A stretch of DNA of 64,000 bases. It comes from Solea solea (taxonomy: Eukaryota; Chordata; Actinopteri; Pleuronectiformes; Soleidae). The stretch lies in NCBI RefSeq assembly GCF_958295425.1, contig NC_081138.1:2003501-2067500 (forward strand), given 5' to 3'. Shown in pieces: positions 1 through 14,300 of the stretch. Numbering within the stretch: position 1 is the first letter of the stretch; every line of letters begins with the position of its first letter. Made by a program: the position numbers and the translations under genes. The notes under the pieces were generated by a model. It was not told the DNA's origin, did no database searches, and worked only from the letters and a program-made list of their open reading frames with translations.

Positions 1-201
1 AAGAGTCTAGGATTACAGAGAACCTTTTTTCAGAAACTGAGCCACAGTTGGGAAAACATTTGGGAAAACTTTGGGAAGCACTGGAAATTATTCCTAATTC
101 CATAATGAAGTGGCAGATGAACGGATGACTGGATGGGATTCTTAACACCCTCTGTGTCTAAAAATGACTCATAATCCCTGACAATGGTCATGTTTTCCTA
201 C

Positions 202-1848
202 CTGGCTGGATGAGACGCACCAGGCCCTCGTGTTTGGCCACCTTGTCCTTCCATGTCTTTGTCTTGTTCGCCGCTCGCGTGAGGTTCCTTGACACTTCCT
301 GTGAATGTGGATAAATGAGCACTTCACACATGTTGAGATATACCTATTTTTTTTTTTATTGGCAAATTAATGATAAAACTGATTTGTTTTGAAATAGATC
401 CTCATGTTACATTAAGTGCAGTGTTTCAGAATAAGGGAGAAAGAAGAATAAACTCCATAAATGGTCTGGTGCAATGATGACGGTTGTTAAATTTGAATGT
501 CCTTAAGTTTGCTACTAATGTGTCTTTATATGCATAAGTTGCAGACTTAAATATTTCACAAATAAATACAAAAATAATTAGTATTTAATATTAGATATAA
601 AATGTCAGGACCGTTTTTGTTTAATATTGCTTGTAATTTTCCATAAATGTGTCTTGTATTCCCATTTAGACTTCAGTAAAATTATAATTCTTTATTAAAC
701 CAACAATTCTTCATCATGTGACCTGACCTCATACTGCTCCAGTGCTCCCTGTCGCTCCTTCTCCAGAGTCTCCAGCTGCAGCACGGCGACCTGCAGCTCC
801 CTCTCCTTGGCCCGACGTTCAGACACCAGCACCTGCTTCTCTGCTTCGGTCCGAGACAGCGCCCCCTGCTGCCGCAGGTGGATCCGCTCCAGCTCTGCCC
901 TCTTTGCTGCCTCCTCCTCCAGCAGCCTGTCAGAGAACACATCATTTGGGTTGTGTGTGGTGTATTATAGTCAAGAAAGGTCCATTAGGAGTTGCACATT
1001 GAAACCAGAGTTCCAGGTTGGCAACCCAACCATGACACGCAGATTATGTTATGTACTGATATCTGACCCCAGATGTGCAAGACAGGCAGATGTTTTCATC
1101 TGTTCACTCTTGCATGGCTCAGATTTCAAAAAGGATAACTGTGGCAATAAAAAATAAATAAATAAATAAAGGTCTGAAGGGACCCTTGGCCCCCTGACTC
1201 TCTAATTATCTGTGTGTTTTCATCTGGTTTGTTATATACCACAGCTCTTAAAGGAGGAAGTGAAGGGAGTGAAGTCTTTAGCGTTAACAAAGGTCAAATT
1301 TACCTTTGTTAAAGGTCAAATTTACCTTTGTTAAAGGTAAAGCTCAGAGGGGACAGAGCTGTTTCTGTTGCTGAGCCGGGATTAGACATGCCCCTTCACT
1401 TAAAACACATTTTTGCTCTTTGGCTTTGGACCCAGTATGAGACGTTGGTTGTACCTTGTTTTTGTGTGTTGTTTTTATACTTTCTTTTTGTTGTATGTTT
1501 TATTGTTTGTTCGTAGGACCATTGGGTCTACTTTATAAATACAGTTGGATTGGATTGGATTAACAGTTTTCTCATACTCCCAATTTCCTGTATTTCTACC
1601 TACATGCAATCTTGAGTGTGTGTGACAGAGAGAGAGAGAGGGAGAGAGGGAGAGGGAGGGAGAGAGGGAGAGACCTGGACTGCAGTTTTCTCATGGCCTC
1701 CTCGTCCTGCTTGGCCTGCCTCTCGTCCTCTAAAGCGTCCTCCAGTCTGTGGTACATGTCCTCCAGCTCACGGACTCGCTGCAGGTACTGCTCCAGTTCA
1801 CTGGACTTCTGTGCCACCTCCTCCTCCATCTGCTGACGCACCTGAGCA

Positions 1849-1879
<31 letters not shown>

Positions 1880-2388
1880 CGCAGGCTGTTGTTTTGAGGG
1901 AACATCTGTGAATATTCAGTAAATCTCTCATGTTGTTCCAATGATGCTGCAATCTCGCTTGAGCACACACTATTGTCTTTAATTCAGGCATTTATCTGTG
2001 TAGCTACGGCAACAAGATGATGACAAAGAGTCATCAATAGTCACAGTGAATCTGTCACAGACACAAACAAATGACTCAGCATCATGGGATCTGTGATTAA
2101 AACTATTTTTAGTCTGTTTCCTGGAATATGAGGGACAAAAACTTGGTACCACATGGGAAAAATTAAATAAAAAAACACAAAATAATTGTCTTTCCGACCC
2201 TTTAACGAGAACATGTGTCACCAAATATGCAGTGCAGCACTTTATTATCAGGACAGACGTGTGGGAGGCTCCGTGGTTACCATTTTCTCTCTCTCCAGGT
2301 CCAGCCTGTAGCGATCCTGCAGGTCTGACTGTGTCTTCATCCTCGTGTCTTCCTCTAACGCCGCTTTGGCAGCAGCTTCTTTTATTTT
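202..2388 (-). CDS. swap70: swap70 exons 8-11: coiled coil and C-terminal actin-binding region
   Basis: Exons 2281-2388, 1675-1841, 728-926 and 202-298 encode residues 359-549. They are rich in E, K, R, Q and L heptads (for example [20 protein letters not shown] and [20 protein letters not shown]). Exon 11 carries [20 protein letters not shown] and ends after QPG in phase 1 at a GTA donor. The remaining roughly 30 residues, which in mammals include the F-actin-binding tail, are outside the window. (GA)n and (CA)n tracts at 1628-1672 and 1847-1880 lie immediately against the donor and acceptor of exon 9. Confidence 0.94.
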
Positions 2389-5300
2389 CTATGAAGCACA
2401 TAAAAATAAAGGGAGAGAGAGATTTTACTTCTTTGCATGACTGGAGACTTTCTCACAGCACAACTGAATATACCTGGATTTAAAATAGAAAAGATGGGTG
2501 TGTGTTTGGTAAAGATGTAAATATTAGTCTTTTTATGGATTCGGCTAATAGATCAAATGTTTTTTTTTAAAAAACATCTGGCAGGGTAAAAAGAGAAGTG
2601 AGAATTACAGATGCAGGAGTCCCCGACTAATAGAGATGACTTTTGCATAAAAGGTTTTACTTTTACTTCCTTTTTTGTGTGTGCGTGTGTGTATACTTGT
2701 ATTTGTTGCCTTTTTAGCACCTTGTCAGGACCAGTAGTCCTCATGGAGACCAAAACCTGGTTCTCATGAGGTAGAACCTGATTTCTGAGGAACTGGTTAA
2801 GTTGAAGGCTAAGAACTGAATTGTGGTGAAGGGTTAAATTGGTTATTGTTAAGGTTAGGGGTTAACTTTGTTGTCCAAATGAAGTCACTTGAATTATCAT
2901 CAATCACATAATAGTCTTTAAAGTGTATTATTCACAAAATGACATAAACTCTTGGGATATTTTGACCTCAGGATCCTGTACTAATCTTCTCTAACTCTAG
3001 ACAAAGAGCAGATATTTGTTCATAAGCGTAGTCAGTGAACATAAAAACAAAAGGGGTAGTGTGTAGGGTATGAGCTGTGTAAACAGTTTCTGACCCTGAA
3101 GGTTCTGGTGTGGAACCGTACCTCACTCATGGCCTCCAGCTGCCTCTGTTTGTGCTCGTTTGCCACCTGGAGCTGCTTCATCTTCTCCACCAGATCCACC
3201 TCCTCTGCAAGCTGCTGCCGCCGCAGCTCCCTGCGCCTCTGCCGGGCCTCGCGGTGAGGAGACGGCAGCCCCGACCTTATCAGCTGGAGGCACATCTGAA
3301 TAACTGCAGAAAAAAAAGTCACAACTCCATAAGAATAATAACGACGACAATGAAGATCGTTGTCACTCGTCGTCGCTACCTTGAATCCATTCCTGTTTCT
3401 TCTTTTTGTCCGACACGCTGACCTCGAAGCTTCTGTCGCGGCACTTGATAATAAACAGGCATTTCTTTCCATCTTTATCTGGCAGAGACTGGGGGAGAAA
3501 ATCATTCATCATAAATGTGGACACGTGGGAGAAACTGGAGAAAAGCCCACACAGAAATGTATATAAATCACATATTAAACCTCCACAAAGCAGTTCTGGT
3601 CCAGAATGATAAGTCCTTTCTTCTCCACAAGATCCTCAGAGTCGTAGTACGACAGCGAGTTGGGCCGAAGCACAAACCAGCGCTCGTTCCAGTTCTTCCT
3701 CTTTTGTCCTTTTTTCATCATGTAACCCTTCAACACACACACAAAAGCCCCCGAGTCACTACATCACATCAAGTTGATGCTTCTCAGATAATTTGCTATC
3801 GATGAAACACATGAAGACGTCAGAAAAAACTGCACCAGTTTGCTCAAAACCTTCTGGAGTTATGGCCCAAGGATGAAAATCACAGATTTTGGTGGTGATC
3901 CAGATTCAGGTTTTGTTTTCTGCACTGTGGGAAACTGAGAGGCCTCGGTGGATGTTTGTGCTCTCAGCTTTAAAGGAATTTAATATTTAAGAGGCCAAAA
4001 AAATGATTTTGTAAAGCCACCATGACCTTGATCTTTGAACTTTGGTGACACAAATCTAGGCATTTAATCTACGGAGTCTACGTGAACATCTGTGTTAGAT
4101 TTGAAGGGATTCTCTTAAGATAAAGCATTCACGGGGTTCAAAATGATTATGCCTCTGGCCATGGTCGTCCTTTATGACAAATTAAATCAACACGTTCACG
4201 TTCTTTAAGGTAATAGCCACTGGACAGAAAGGGAAAAAAACACTTCAGTAAGTGAGTGAACCAGATCAACATCGTGTCCGACCTGCTTGAGCACGTCCAG
4301 TATGAGCTCCTGGAAGACCTCGTCGATGCCCAGCGACAGCGTCTGGTGGTTCATGCCTTTGTTGAAGTAACCCATCCCCACCAGTTCAACCAGCTCCCAG
4401 GCAGTGAGACGGCTCTTTGTGCTCATCTGCAGCCTGTAATCTGCAACCTTCTCCTCACACCACTCACTCCCCATGGTCTCCATCAGCTTTCGGAGGAAGT
4501 ACTCAATCTAAGGAGAGTTATCGCTGGAGATGAGAGTTCGTCTTCATTTGAGACAGTTTAGCAGAAAGCAGGTGCAGTAATACCCCCTCACCTCTTCACT
4601 GACGATGACCAGTGGGTATTTGTCCTCTGACAGGAAGTTAAAAATGCACCAGACTTTGAAGGCGTCGTTGTCTGTGATGAGGAGCTGTTTGTTGCACATG
4701 TTCTTCTTGTAGCACAGAGTCCAGCACATCCTGATGAACTCCAGCACATCGAAATCCTCCCGCAACTGAGAATCCAGGCATAGCATTCAGTCAAAGAGTC
4801 AACGTTAATCAGTGTGTGTGTATTTAGGGGCCTTTTCTGACCACTAGTCCACATGGAGACCAAAACCTGGTCCTCGTGAGACACAACCTCATCACTGAGG
4901 ATGAAAGAGGGATTTAAGACATTTTAATACTAATTAAGGCCTCGTTTTCAGATTTATGAATTGAATGCCTTTTAAGACTTTTTAAGGATCTGCAGGAACC
5001 CTGTGTTAGATGTCATTGTAACGACTGGGATCAAAGCTGTTGTCAAACAGCTGATTCAAACTCTTTCAGTATTCTTGTTCCCACCTTGTCGAGGATAAAC
5101 CTGCTGAGATACAGCATGAAGCCGTGGTTGGAAACAGGCCCTTTACTGTCGTCCTTGAAATGTTCTTCAAGAGCCACAGGGTCGTGAGGGATCCTCATGA
5201 CTGTGCACAGGTTGTGGGACAACACCTATGAAACCACAATGAGACAATTATTTTTTTAATATTTAATTTACTGTCGCAAGAGCAAAGAAACCAGAAACTA

Positions 5301-8300
5301 TTCACATTCAAGCTGAAACTCTTTTGGCATTTCATTTAATAGTCAGTTAATAGTCTACACAAACACAGTTCATATTCCTGATACACGTATAAGAGGGTGA
5401 GTTAGATCAGTCTTGCAGATGGAGGATTTTGTTAACACCCATACAAAAATGTTTTCAGACATTTACAGGCATTACTGCTCAAGCGTGGCAGCAGTTCTCT
5501 AGTAACAGATGACTCCACACATGAGTGCTTCACAAGGACAACCTCCACTTCTCAAATCTCATCCATCATCTACTGCTTTATCCTCCACCAGAGGGGGGTG
5601 CTGTGCCAATCTCGGCTGACATAGGGCGATAGGCGGAGTACACCCTGGACAGTTCGCCAGTCTAAATTGGTCACTCTAAATAGACCGTAGGGTCAATTTT
5701 TTCGTCATAAAAGTATGTCGTCCAAAATCACCCAAAAAAGTCATAGTAAAGTATGACTTTTTTGGGTGATTTTGGACAACATACTATACTATGACTTTTT
5801 TGACTGATTTTGGACGACATACTATACTATGACTTTTTTGACTGATTTTGGACGACATACTATACTATGACTTTTTTGACCAATTTAGGACGACATACTA
5901 TACTATGACTTTTTTGACTGATTTTGGACGACATACTATACTATGACTTTTTTGACCGATTTTGGACGACATACTATACTATGACTTTTTTGACCGATTT
6001 TGGACGACATACTATACTATGACTTTTTTGACCGATTTTGAACAACATACTATACTATGACTTTTTTGGGTGATTTTGGACGACATACTATACTATGACT
6101 TTTTTGACTGATTTTGGACAACATACTATACTATGACTTTTTTGACCGATTTTGGACGACATACTATACTATGACTTTTTTGACCGATTTTGGACGACAT
6201 ACTATACTATGACTTTTTTGACCGATTTTGAACGACATACTATACTATGACTTTTTTGACCGATTTTGGACGACATACTATACTATGACTTTTTTGGGTG
6301 ATTTTGGAAGACATACTATACTATGACGTTTTGGGTGATTTTGGACGACATACTATACTATGACTTTTTTGACCGATTTTGGACGACATACTATACTATG
6401 ACAATTCTTTGACCAATTTTGGACGACATACTATACTATGACTTTTTTGACCAATTTTGGACGACATACTATACCATGACTTTTTTGACCGATTTTGGAC
6501 GACATACTATTCTATGACTTTTTTGACCGATTTTGAACGACATACTATACTATGACTTCTTCGACCGATTTTGGATGACATACTATACTATGACTTTTTT
6601 GACTGATTTTGGACGACATACTATACTATGACTTTTTTGACCGATTTTGGACAACATACTATACTATGACTTTTTTGGGTGATTTTGGATGACATACAAT
6701 AGCATGACTTTTTTGGGTGATTTTGGATGACATACAATAGCATGACTTTTTTGACCGATTTTGGACGACATACTATACTATGACTTTTTTGACTGATTTT
6801 GGACGACATACTATACTATGACTTTTTTGACTGATTTTGGACGACATACTATACTATGACTTTTTTGGGTGATTTTGGAAGACATACTATACTATGACTT
6901 TTTTGACCGATTTTGAACGACATACTATACTATGACTTCTTCGACCGATTTTGGATGACATACTATACTATGACTTTTTTGACCGATTTTGGACGACATA
7001 CTATACTATGACTTTTTTGACCGATTTTGGACGACATACTATACTATGACTTTTTGGGTGATTTTGGACGACATACTATACTATGACTTTTTTTGGCGAT
7101 TTTGGACGACATACTATACTATGACTTTTTTGACTAATTTTGGACAACATGCTTTACTATAACTTTCTTGGGCGATTTTGGACGACATATTATACTATGA
7201 CTTTTTTGGGTGATTTTGGACGACATACTATACTATGACTTTTTTGGGTGATTTTGGACGACATGCTATACTATGACTTTTTTGACCGATTTTGGACGAC
7301 ATACTATACTATGATGTTTTTGACCGATTTTGGACGATATACTATACTATGACGTTTTTGACCGATTTTGGACGACATACTATACTATGACTTTTTTGAC
7401 TGATTTTGAACGACATACTATACTATGACTTTTTTGACTGTATTTGGACGACAGACTATACTATGACTTTTTTGACTGATTTTGAACGACATACTATACT
7501 ATGACGTTTTTGACCAATTTTGGACGACATACTATACTATGACATTTTTGACCGATTATAGACGACATACTATACTATGACATTTTTGACCAATTTTGGA
7601 CGACAGACTATACTATGACTTTTTTGACTGATTTTGGACGACATACTATACTATGACTTTTTTGACCAATTTTGGACGACATACTATACTATGACTTTTT
7701 TGACCGATTTTGGACGACATACTATACCATGACTTTTTTGACCGATTTTGGACGACATACTATACTATGACTTTTTTGACCGATTTTGAACGACATACTA
7801 TACTATGACTTTTTTGACCAATTTTGGACGACATACTATACCATGACTTTTTTGACCGATTTTGGACGACATACTATACCATGACTTTTTTGACCGATTT
7901 TGGACGACATACTATACTATGACTTTTTTGACCGATTTTGAACGACATACTATACTATGACTTTTTTGGGTGATTTTGGACGACATACTATACTATGACT
8001 TTTCTGACTGATTTTGGACGACATACTATACTATGACTTTTTTGACCGATTTTGGACGACATACTATACTATGACTTTTTTGACCGATTTTGGACAACAT
8101 ACTATACTATGACAATTCTTTGACCAATTTTGGACGACATACTATACTATGACTTTTTTGACCGATTTTGGACGACATACTATACTATGACTTTTTTGAC
8201 CGATTTTGAACGACATACTATACTATGACTTTTTTGACCGTTTTTGAACGACATACTATACTATGACTTTTTTGACCGATTTTGGACGACATACTATACT

Positions 8301-11300
8301 ATGACTTTTTTGACCGATTTTGGACGACATACTATACTATGACTTTTTTGACCGATTTTGGACGACATACTATACTATGACTTTTTTGGGTGATTTTGGA
8401 AGACATACTATACTATGACTTTTTTGACTGATTTTGAACGACATACTATACTATGACTTTTTCGACCGATTTTGGACGACATACTATACTATGACGTTTT
8501 GGGTGATTTTGGACGACATACTATACTATGACTTTTTTGACCGATTTTGGACGACATACTATACTATGACTTTTTTGACTGATTTTGGACGACATACTAT
8601 ACTATGACTTTTTTGACTGATTTTGGACGACATACTATACTATGACTTTTTTGACCGATTTTGGACGACATACTATACTATGACTTTTTTGACCGATTTT
8701 GGACGACATACTATACTATGACTTTTTTGACCGATTTTGAACAACATACTATACTATGACTTTTTTGGGTGATTTTGGACGACATACTATACTATGACTT
8801 TTTTGACTGATTTTGGACGACATACTATACTATGACTTTTTTGACTGATTTTGGACGACATACTATACTATGACTTTTTTGGGTGATTTTGGACGACATA
8901 CTATACTATGACTTTTTTGACTGATTTTGGACGACATACTTTACTATGACTTTTTTGATCGATTTTGGACGACATACTATACTATGACTTTTTTGACTGA
9001 TTTTTGACGACATACTATACTATGACTTTTTTGACTGATTTTGGACGACATACTATACTATGACTTTTTTGACCGATTTTGGACGACATACTATACTATG
9101 ACTTTTTTGACCGATTTTGGACGACATACTATAGTATGACATTTTTGACTGATTTTGGACGACATACTATATTATGCCTTTTTTGGGCGATTTTGGACGA
9201 CATACTATACTATGACTTTTTTGACTAATTTTGGACAACATGCTTTACTATGACTTTCTTGACTGATTTTGGACGACATACTATACTATGACTTTTTTGG
9301 GTGATTTTGGACGACATACTATACTATGACTTTTTTGGGTGATTTTGGACGACATACTATACTATGACTTTTCTGACTGATTTTGGACGACATACTATAC
9401 TATGACTTTTTTGACCGATTTTGGACGACATACTACACTATGACTTTTTTGACCGATTTTGGACAACATACTATACTATGACAATTCTTTGACCAATTTT
9501 GGACGACATACTATACTATGACTTTTTTGACCGATTTTGGACAACATACTATACTATGACTTTTTTGACCGATTTTGAACGACATACTATACTATGACTT
9601 TTTCGACCGATTTTGGACGACATACTATACTATGACGTTTTGGGTGATTTTGGACGACATACTATACTATGACTTTTTTGACCGATTTTGGACGACATAC
9701 TATACTATGACTTTTTTGACTGATTTTGGACGACATACTATACTATGACTTTTTTGACCGATTTTGGACGACATACTATACTATGACTTTTTTGACCGAT
9801 TTTGGACGACATACTATACTATGACTTTTTTGACCGATTTTGAACAACATACTATACTATGACTTTTTTGACCGATTTTGAACAACATACTATACTATGA
9901 CTTTTTTGACCGATTTTGGACGACATACTATACTATGACAATTCTTTGACCAATTTTGGACGACATACTATACTATGACTTTTTTGACCAATTTTGGACG
10001 ACATACTATACTATGACTTTTTTGACCGATTTTGGACGACATACTATACTATGACTTTTTTGGGTGATTTTGGAAGACATACTATACTATGACTTTTTTG
10101 ACCGATTTTGGACGACATACTATACTATGACTTTTTTGACCGATTTTGAACGACATACTATACTATGACTTTTTTGACCGATTTTGGACGACATACTATA
10201 CTATGACTTTTTTGACCGATTTTGGACGACATACTATACTATGACTTTTTTGACCGATTTTGGACGACATACTATACTATGACTTTTTTGGGTGATTTTG
10301 GACGACATACTATACTATGACTTTTTTGACCGATTTTGGACGACATACTATACTATGACTTTTTTGACTGATTTTGGACGACATACTATACTATGACTTT
10401 TTTGGGTGATTTTGGAAGACATACTATACTATGACTTTTTTGACTGATTTTGGACGACATACTATACTATGACTTTTTTGACCGATTTTGGACGACATAC
10501 TATACTATGACTTTTTTGACCGATTTTGGACGACATACTATACTATGACTTTTTTGGGTGATTTTGGATGACATACAATAGCATGACTTTTTTGACCGAT
10601 TTTGGACGACATACTATACTATGACTTTTTTGACCGATTTTGGACGACATACTATACTATGACTTTTTTGACTGATTTTGGATGACATACTATACTATGA
10701 CTTTTTTGACTGATTTTGGAAGACATACTATACTATGACTTTTTTGACCGCTTTTGAACGACATACTATACTATGACTTCTTCGACCGATTTTGGATGAC
10801 ATACTATACTATGACTTTTTTGACTGATTTTGGACGACATACTATACTATGACTTTTTTGACCGATTTTGGACGACATACTATACTATGACTTTTTTGAC
10901 CGATTTTGGACGACATACTATACTATGACTTTTTTGACCGATTTTGGATGACATACAATAGCATGACTTTTTTGGGTGATTTTGGATGACATACAATAGC
11001 ATGACTTTTTTGACCGATTTTGGACGACATACTATACTATGACTTTTTTGACTGATTTTGGACGACATACTATACTATGACTTTTTTCACCAATTTTGGA
11101 TGACATACTATACTATGACTTTTTTGACTGATTTTGGACAACATGCTTTACTATGACTTTCTTGACTGATTTTGGACGACATACTATACTATGACTTTTT
11201 TGGGTGATTTTGGACGACATACTATACTATGACTTTTTTGGGTGATTTTGGACGACATACTATACTATGATGTTTTTGACTGATTTTGGACGACATACCA

Positions 11301-14300
11301 TACTATGATGTTTTTTACCGATTTGGGACGACATACTATACTATGACGTTTTTGACCGATTTTGGACGACATACTATACTATGACTTTTTTGACCGATTT
11401 TGGACGACATACTATACTATGACTTTTTTGACCAATTTTGGACGACATACTATACTATGACTTTTTTGACCGATTTTGGACGACATACTATACTATGACT
11501 TTTTTGACTGATTTTGGACGACATACTATACTATGACTTTTTTGACTGATTTTGGACGACATACTATACTATGATGTTTTTGACTGATTTTGGACGACAT
11601 ACTATACTATGATGTTTTTTACCGATTTGGGACGACATACTATACTATGACGTTTTTGACCGATTTTGGACGACATACTATACTATGACTTTTTTGACTG
11701 ATTTTGGACGACATACTATACTATGACTTTTTTGGGCGATTTTGGACGACATACTATACTATGACTTTTTTGACTAATTTTGGACAACATGCTTTACTAT
11801 GACTTTCTTGACTGATTTTGGACGACATACTATACTATGACTTTTTTGGGTGATTTTGGACGACATACTATACTATGACTTTTTTGGGTGATTTTGGACG
11901 ACATGCTATACTATGACTTTTTTGACCGATTTTGGACGACATACTATACTATAACTTTTTTGACTGATTTTGGACGACATACTATACTATGACTTTTTTG
12001 ACTGATTTTGGACGACATACTATACTATGACTTTTTTGACTGATTTTGGACGACATACTATACTATGATGTTTTTGACTGATTTTGGACGACATACTATA
12101 CTATGATGTTTTTTACCGATTTTGGACGACATACTATACTATGATGTTTTTAAACGATTTTGGACGACATACTATACTATGACGGTTTTGACCGATTTTG
12201 GACGACATACTATACTATGACGTTTTTGACAGATTTTTGAAGACGAACTATACTATGATGTTTTGGGGTCATTTAGGACAACATTCAACAAGAAGACTTC
12301 ACTAGGTTGGTGTAGTGGTTAAACCTCTTACCTTTCACTCAGAAGACCCAGGTTCAACCCCTGGTTGGAACAAGTGCCCCTGCAATTCTGAGGTCTGTTG
12401 GAGTCACTTTGGAGAACATATTATAATATTACTTTTTTGGACGGCATAAGACTTTACTAAGACTTTTTTGACTGTTTTTGGACGACATGCTATTCTATGA
12501 CTTTTGTGACCGATTTTGGACGACATACTATACTATGACATTTTTCACTGTTTTTGGACGACATACTATACTATGACTTTTTTGACTGATTAAGGACGAC
12601 ATACTATACTATGACTTTTTTGGGTGATTTTGGATGACATACAATAGCATGACTTTTTTGACCGATTTTGGACGACATACTATACTATGACGTTTTTGGG
12701 TGACTTTGGACGACATACTATACTATGACTTTTTTGGGTGATTTTGGACAACATGCTATACTATGACTTTTTTGGGTGATTTTGGACGACATACTATACT
12801 ATGACTTTTTTGACAGATTTTGGACGACATGCTATACTATGACTTTTTTGGGTGATTTTGGACGACATTCTATACTATGACTTTTTTGGGTGATTTTGGA
12901 GGACATGCTATACTATGACTTTTATGACTGATTTTGGACAACATACTATACTATGACTTTTTTGACTGATTTTGGACGACATACTATACTATGACTTTTT
13001 TGACTTGAAAATCACCCAAAAAAGTCATAGTATAGCATGTTGTCCAAAATCACCCAAAAAAGTCATAGTATAGTATGTCGTCCAAAATCGGTCAAAAAAG
13101 TCATAGTATAGTATGTCGTCCAAAATCGGTCAAAAAAGTCATAGTATAGTATGTCGTCCAAAATCGGTCAAAAAAGTCATAGTATAGTATGTCGTTCAAA
13201 ATCGGTCAAAAAAGTCATAGTATAGTATGTCGTCCAAAATCGGTCAAAAAAGTCATAGTATAGTATGTCGTCCAAAATCGGTCAAAAAAGTCATAGTATA
13301 GTATGTCGTCCAAAATCGGTCAAAAAGGTCATAGTATAGTATGTCGTTGAAAATCGGTCAAAAAAGTCATAGTATAGTATGTCTTCCAAAATTGGTCAAA
13401 GAATTGTCATAGTATAGTATGTTGTCCAAAATCGGTCGAAAAAGTCATAGTATAGTATGTCGTCCAAAATCGGTCAAAGAAGTCATAGTATAGTATGTCA
13501 TCCAAAATCAGTCAAAAAAGTCATAGTATAGTATGTCGTCCAAAATCACCCAAAAAAGTCATAGTATATAGTATGTCGTCCAAAATCACCCAAAAAAGTC
13601 ATAGTATAGTATGTCGTCCAAAATCAGTCAAAAAAGTCATAGTATAGTATGTCGTCCAAAATCAGTCAAAAAAGTCATAGTATAGTATGTCATCCAAAAT
13701 TGGTGAAAAAAGTCATAGTATAGTATGTCGTCCAAAATCAGTCAAAAAAGTCATAGTATAGTATGTCGTCCAAAATCGGTCAAAAAAGTCATGCTATTGT
13801 ATGTCATCCAAAATCACCCAAAAAAGTCATGCTATTGTATGTCATCCAAAATCGGTCAAAAAAGTCATAGTATAGTATGTCGTCCAAAATCGGTCAAAAA
13901 AGTCATAGTATAGTATGTCGTCCAAAATCGGTCAAAAAAGTCATAGTATAGTATGTCGTCCAAAATCAGTCAAAAAAGTCATAGTATAGTATGTCATCCA
14001 AAATCGGTCGAAGAAGTCATAGTATAGTATGTCGTTCAAAAGCGGTCAAAAAAGTCATAGTATAGTATGTCTTCCAAAATCAGTCAAAAAAGTCATAGTA
14101 TAGTATGTCATCCAAAATCAGTCAAAAAAGTCATAGTATAGTATGTCGTCCAAAATCGGTCAAAAAAGTCATAGTATAGTATGTCGTCCAAAATCGGTCA
14201 AAAAAGTCATGCTATTGTATGTCATCCAAAATCACCCAAAAAAGTCATAGTATAGTATGTCGTCCAAAATCGGTCAAAAAAGTCATAGTATAGTATGTCG

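Noticed and set aside
6621..6809. 62-codon open frames within the 38-bp array (also 10880-11068 and 13725-13913)
   Set aside because: They are produced by the tandem repeat: 38 is not a multiple of 3, so three units give a 38-residue period. The protein has no start context or family match, and copies track segmental duplications.
12303..12377. Functional tRNA-Glu gene
   Set aside because: Box A and box B are recognisable and the T-arm is perfect, but the acceptor stem does not pair and the anticodon stem is poor. A SINE-type relic fits better.
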